The translations under genes and the position numbers were made by a program. The notes beneath the pieces are model-generated. The model was not told the origin of the DNA and searched no databases. It saw nothing but the letters and a program-made list of their open reading frames with translations. Below are positions 22,993-25,399 of a stretch of DNA of 25,399 bases, piece after piece. The stretch is taken from NCBI GenBank assembly GCA_021163805.1, contig JAGGTL010000028.1, positions 1-25,399 on the forward strand. The letters run 5' to 3'. The stretch is from Candidatus Aenigmatarchaeota archaeon. GTDB taxonomy: Archaea; Aenigmatarchaeota; Aenigmatarchaeia; QMZS01. Position 1 is the stretch's first letter, and every line of letters begins with the position of its first letter.

Positions 22993-25399
22993 CTTAAACT
23001 TTTATCAAAAGTTTTTCTTTGTTTAAACTCTTCTTGTTTTCCTTCATTCCATTGATCAACAGGTCTTAAATATCCTACAATTCTTGAGTAAACCTCGCAT
23101 TTTGTTTTCTTTTTATCTGTTTCGCATTTTGGACAATAATTATGTTCACCGAAAATATAACCGTGAACAGGGCAAATACTAAAGGTTGGTGTTATTGTGA
23201 AATAAGGCAAACCGAAATTCTCGCAAATTTTTTTCACAAGAGTTTTAATTGCTTCTACAGAAGGCTTTTTTTCTCCCAAAAATATATGCATAGTTGTTCC
23301 TCCAGTATACTTTGTTTGAAGTCCATCCTGCAATTTTAGAGCTTTAAAAATATCATCTGTGAAATTAACAGGGAGTTGCGTTGAATTTGTGTAATATGGT
23401 TTCGCACCCCTTTTTACCTCTTCATTGTTTGCCACAATAATTTTCGGAAATTTTTTCTTGTCTATTCTTGCTAATCTGTAAGATGTTCCTTCAGCAGGTG
23501 TAGCTTCTAAGTTATAGTTGCTCCCTGTTTTCTCCTGAAACTCTACCAGTTTGTTTCTCATAAAATCCAAAACTTCCTCAGCAAATTCCAAACCTTCTTT
23601 ATCGCCAATTGTGCATCCCAAAAAATTCAGACAGCACTCATTCATTCCGACAAGTCCAATTGTTGAGAAATGATTTTTCCAATATTGGTTAAATCTTTTT
23701 TTAATATCCCTCAAGTAAAATTTTGAATATGGATACAAACCTTTTTCTGTCAAATTTTCCAGGGTTTTTCTTTTTATCTCAAGACTATTTTTTGCAAGCA
23801 ACATTATCCTTTCCAGTTTCTCAAAAAATTCTTCCTTTGTTTTTGATAAAAATCCAAGACGGGGCATGTTAATTGTTACAACTCCTATAGACCCTGTAAG
23901 CGGATTCGCTCCAAATAGACCTCCACCCCTCTTTTGCAGAACCCTATTATCAATTCTCAATCTACAGCACATTGATCTGACATCTTCAGGTTTCATCTCC
24001 GAATTAATAAAATTTGCAAAATATGGAATTCCGTATTTAGAAGCCATTTCAAAAATTTTATCATAATCTTTGTTTTCAAATTCAAAGTCTTTTGCAATAT
24101 TATAGGTTGGAATCGGGAAAGTAAAAACCCTGTTGTTTGCATCCCCTTCAATCATCACTTCTGCAAATACATTGTTAAATATATCAACTTCTTTTTGGAA
24201 ATCTCCATAGGTTTCGCTTTGAGGTTTTCCACCAATAATTACGGGCATGTTTTTAAGATGGTTTGGGACAACCAGATCAAGAGTTATATTTGTAAAAGGT
24301 GTGTTCCCTGTAATAAAAACTTTACCATTTCTTCTTGCAATTACCGTTCCATTTTCTGTATTAGGGCACCATATTATCCCAGAATAATCAACCATCTTTA
24401 CAGTATTAATATAGGTATCCTTATGCTTTATCAACCTTAGAACATATAGAGGTTTTGTTCCTATCGTTGGTTTTCTGATATGTACTGTAGAACCATATCC
24501 AGCATTTGATGCAATTGATTGAAGTCCATTCAAAATTTCTATATTAGATGTAACTATTTTGCAATTTTCAAAACCTTCAGCTCTCATATAAGTTTCCAAA
24601 AACAATCTAGATTGTCTTTGACTCATATTCAACAATATTTGTGGAATAAAATCCACAGTTTTTTTATTTTCAAACCATTTGTGTATCTTCTTTGAAGATT
24701 CTGCATTAAGTCTTAATCTTTGAACGGGATGGCCCATGCCATTTTGAGTGTATTCAGAATATTTGAGTTTGAAGTGTTTTAGCAACTCTTTGATTTCTTC
24801 ATAGTTTTTCTTATTCTTTATTGCAGACTGATATATACTGATTCTATAACAGGATCTATAATTTTTGTTTGGTCTTTCTATAGAACCTTCACCAATTATC
24901 CAAGCCATTAACTTGATTTGCTCATTACTTATGTTTATATCTTTATTGGAATTGTTTGCTGCTACAGGAATTATAAAAGGAGATTTTAGTTTCAATATTT
25001 TTTCAATTGGCTCAAGAACATATTTGTTTGTATTGAATTTTTTCCTTACAACTTTATGTCTAGGAGAAATTAGTTGATCTTGAATGCGATTTTTTAGATT
25101 GTACATCGTTCCTCTATATTTTCTTTTGAAAACACTCTGCACCCTCTTATCTTCTATAATTCCTTTTTCTATGTTAAATGTTTTTATTATATCCCCGTTT
25201 CTAATTTCTTTATATGTTTTCCAACCTTTTTGTGTAAGTATTTCTGTATCTTCAGATAAACACTGAAATCCTACCCTCGTTGGAACATTTATGTTGAATA
25301 AAAATTCCTGAATTGCCTGTTTCACCTGTTTATAATTTAAATTATCATATCTGATGAAAGGAGCAAGCAGGGTGTCAAAATTGGAGTTGTGAACAACTA
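22989..25399 (-). CDS. nrdD: Anaerobic ribonucleoside-triphosphate reductase, 5'-truncated by the window edge, with intein
   Basis: The reading frame remains open through the right end of the window (upstream residues read HNSNFDTLLAPFIRYDN), so the GTG at 25325 is not the start and the N-terminus lies outside. This is the catalytic subunit of class III ribonucleotide reductase. Extein landmarks are NVPTRVGFQ/TPFTN, split by the intein, CCRLRID, GMNECCLNFLG, the zinc site CPVHG...CPKC, and the glycyl-radical region SRIVGYLRP with the tail DQWNEGKQEEF. Numbered from the GTG, the glycyl-radical Gly is about residue 751. The intein occupies residues 22-341. It overlaps nrdG by ATGA. It belongs to an anaerobic lifestyle. 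All core motifs seen are intact after splicing. Confidence 0.95.
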   Translation of the reverse strand, partial: VVHNSNFDTLLAPFIRYDNLNYKQVKQAIQEFLFNINVPTRVGFQCLSEDTEILTQKGWKTYKEIRNGDIIKTFNIEKGIIEDKRVQSVFKRKYRGTMYNLKNRIQDQLISPRHKVVRKKFNTNKYVLEPIEKILKLKSPFIIPVAANNSNKDINISNEQIKLMAWIIGEGSIERPNKNYRSCYRISIYQSAIKNKKNYEEIKELLKHFKLKYSEYTQNGMGHPVQRLRLNAESSKKIHKWFENKKTVDFIPQILLNMSQRQSRLFLETYMRAEGFENCKIVTSNIEILNGLQSIASNAGYGSTVHIRKPTIGTKPLYVLRLIKHKDTYINTVKMVDYSGIIWCPNTENGTVIARRNGKVFITGNTPFTNITLDLVVPNHLKNMPVIIGGKPQSETYGDFQKEVDIFNNVFAEVMIEGDANNRVFTFPIPTYNIAKDFEFENKDYDKIFEMASKYGIPYFANFINSEMKPEDVRSMCCRLRIDNRVLQKRGGGLFGANPLTGSIGVVTINMPRLGFLSKTKEEFFEKLERIMLLAKNSLEIKRKTLENLTEKGLYPYSKFYLRDIKKRFNQYWKNHFSTIGLVGMNECCLNFLGCTIGDKEGLEFAEEVLDFMRNKLVEFQEKTGSNYNLEATPAEGTSYRLARIDKKKFPKIIVANNEEVKRGAKPYYTNSTQLPVNFTDDIFKALKLQDGLQTKYTGGTTMHIFLGEKKPSVEAIKTLVKKICENFGLPYFTITPTFSICPVHGYIFGEHNYCPKCETDKKKTKCEVYSRIVGYLRPVDQWNEGKQEEFKQRKTFDKSLR
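24303..25262 (-). other. LAGLIDADG homing-endonuclease intein in NrdD
   Basis: A 320-residue in-frame insertion between GFQ and TPFTN of NrdD. It starts with Cys (CLSEDTEIL, block A), has a block B SPRHK (His about 70), two LAGLIDADG-type motifs (AWIIGEGSI at about 120-128 and FLETYMRAEG at about 221-230), and ends NGKVFITGN with Thr as the first extein residue. The penultimate position, usually His, is Gly. Removing it restores a continuous NrdD sequence. The element should self-splice, and it may still encode an active homing nuclease. Confidence 0.93.

Overview
This is an AT-rich archaeal fragment. The archaeal assignment rests on ribosomal proteins L19e and P1, an LSm (Sm-like) protein, a Trm1 tRNA methyltransferase, a DRG/Obg-type GTPase with a TGS domain, and many proteins with class III (prepilin-peptidase, MKG-type) signal sequences. 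A class III anaerobic ribonucleotide reductase (NrdD with its activase NrdG) points to an anaerobe. The number of small pilin-like and Cys-rich surface proteins resembles DPANN-type archaea (Aenigmarchaeota, Woesearchaeota and relatives), but that placement is inference and tentative. Most genes show no clear Shine-Dalgarno sequence, consistent with leaderless or short-leader transcripts. No rRNA, tRNA, CRISPR array, transposase or integrase was seen.

Region 1 (about 120-2835) holds a membrane-anchored glycoside-hydrolase-like protein on the + strand, converging on a TGS GTPase and a family 2 glycosyltransferase on the - strand.

Region 2 (about 3016-17906) is the notable part: roughly 15 kb made almost entirely of secreted or surface-anchored proteins. 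Eight have an N-terminal Lys-Gly followed by a hydrophobic helix, the layout of archaeal type IV pilin-like proteins. Several carry large extracellular enzymatic or binding domains: a clan CD (C25/gingipain-like) cysteine peptidase, a transglutaminase-like domain, a von Willebrand factor A (VWA) domain with an intact MIDAS motif, and a GATase-like domain. There is also an internalin-like leucine-rich-repeat lipoprotein and a membrane protein with three CGNGxC disulfide repeats. The peptidase and transglutaminase proteins share an unusual tandem motif, (D/G)G(V/I)CDPDC, mixed with calcium-loop-like sequences. The genes 17906 to 12334 (transglutaminase, pilin, VWA, GATase-like) form a tight operon with a 5-bp gap, an ATGA overlap and a 1-bp gap. 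A direct repeat of about 320 bp and a three-frame pseudogene remnant record duplication and decay inside the locus. No secretion ATPase, platform protein or prepilin peptidase lies in the window, so assembly machinery must be encoded elsewhere. I propose this as an undescribed pilin-anchored surface processing and cross-linking system.

Region 3 (about 18074-20578, + strand) is housekeeping: L19e, P1, LSm and Trm1. Region 4 (20618-22283) holds a metallo-beta-lactamase-fold hydrolase, a CDP-alcohol phosphatidyltransferase and an OB-fold protein; the last two diverge from a 17-bp AT-only spacer. Region 5 (22291-25399, - strand) is nrdD-nrdG with an ATGA overlap. nrdD runs off the right edge of the window and is interrupted by a 320-residue LAGLIDADG intein.
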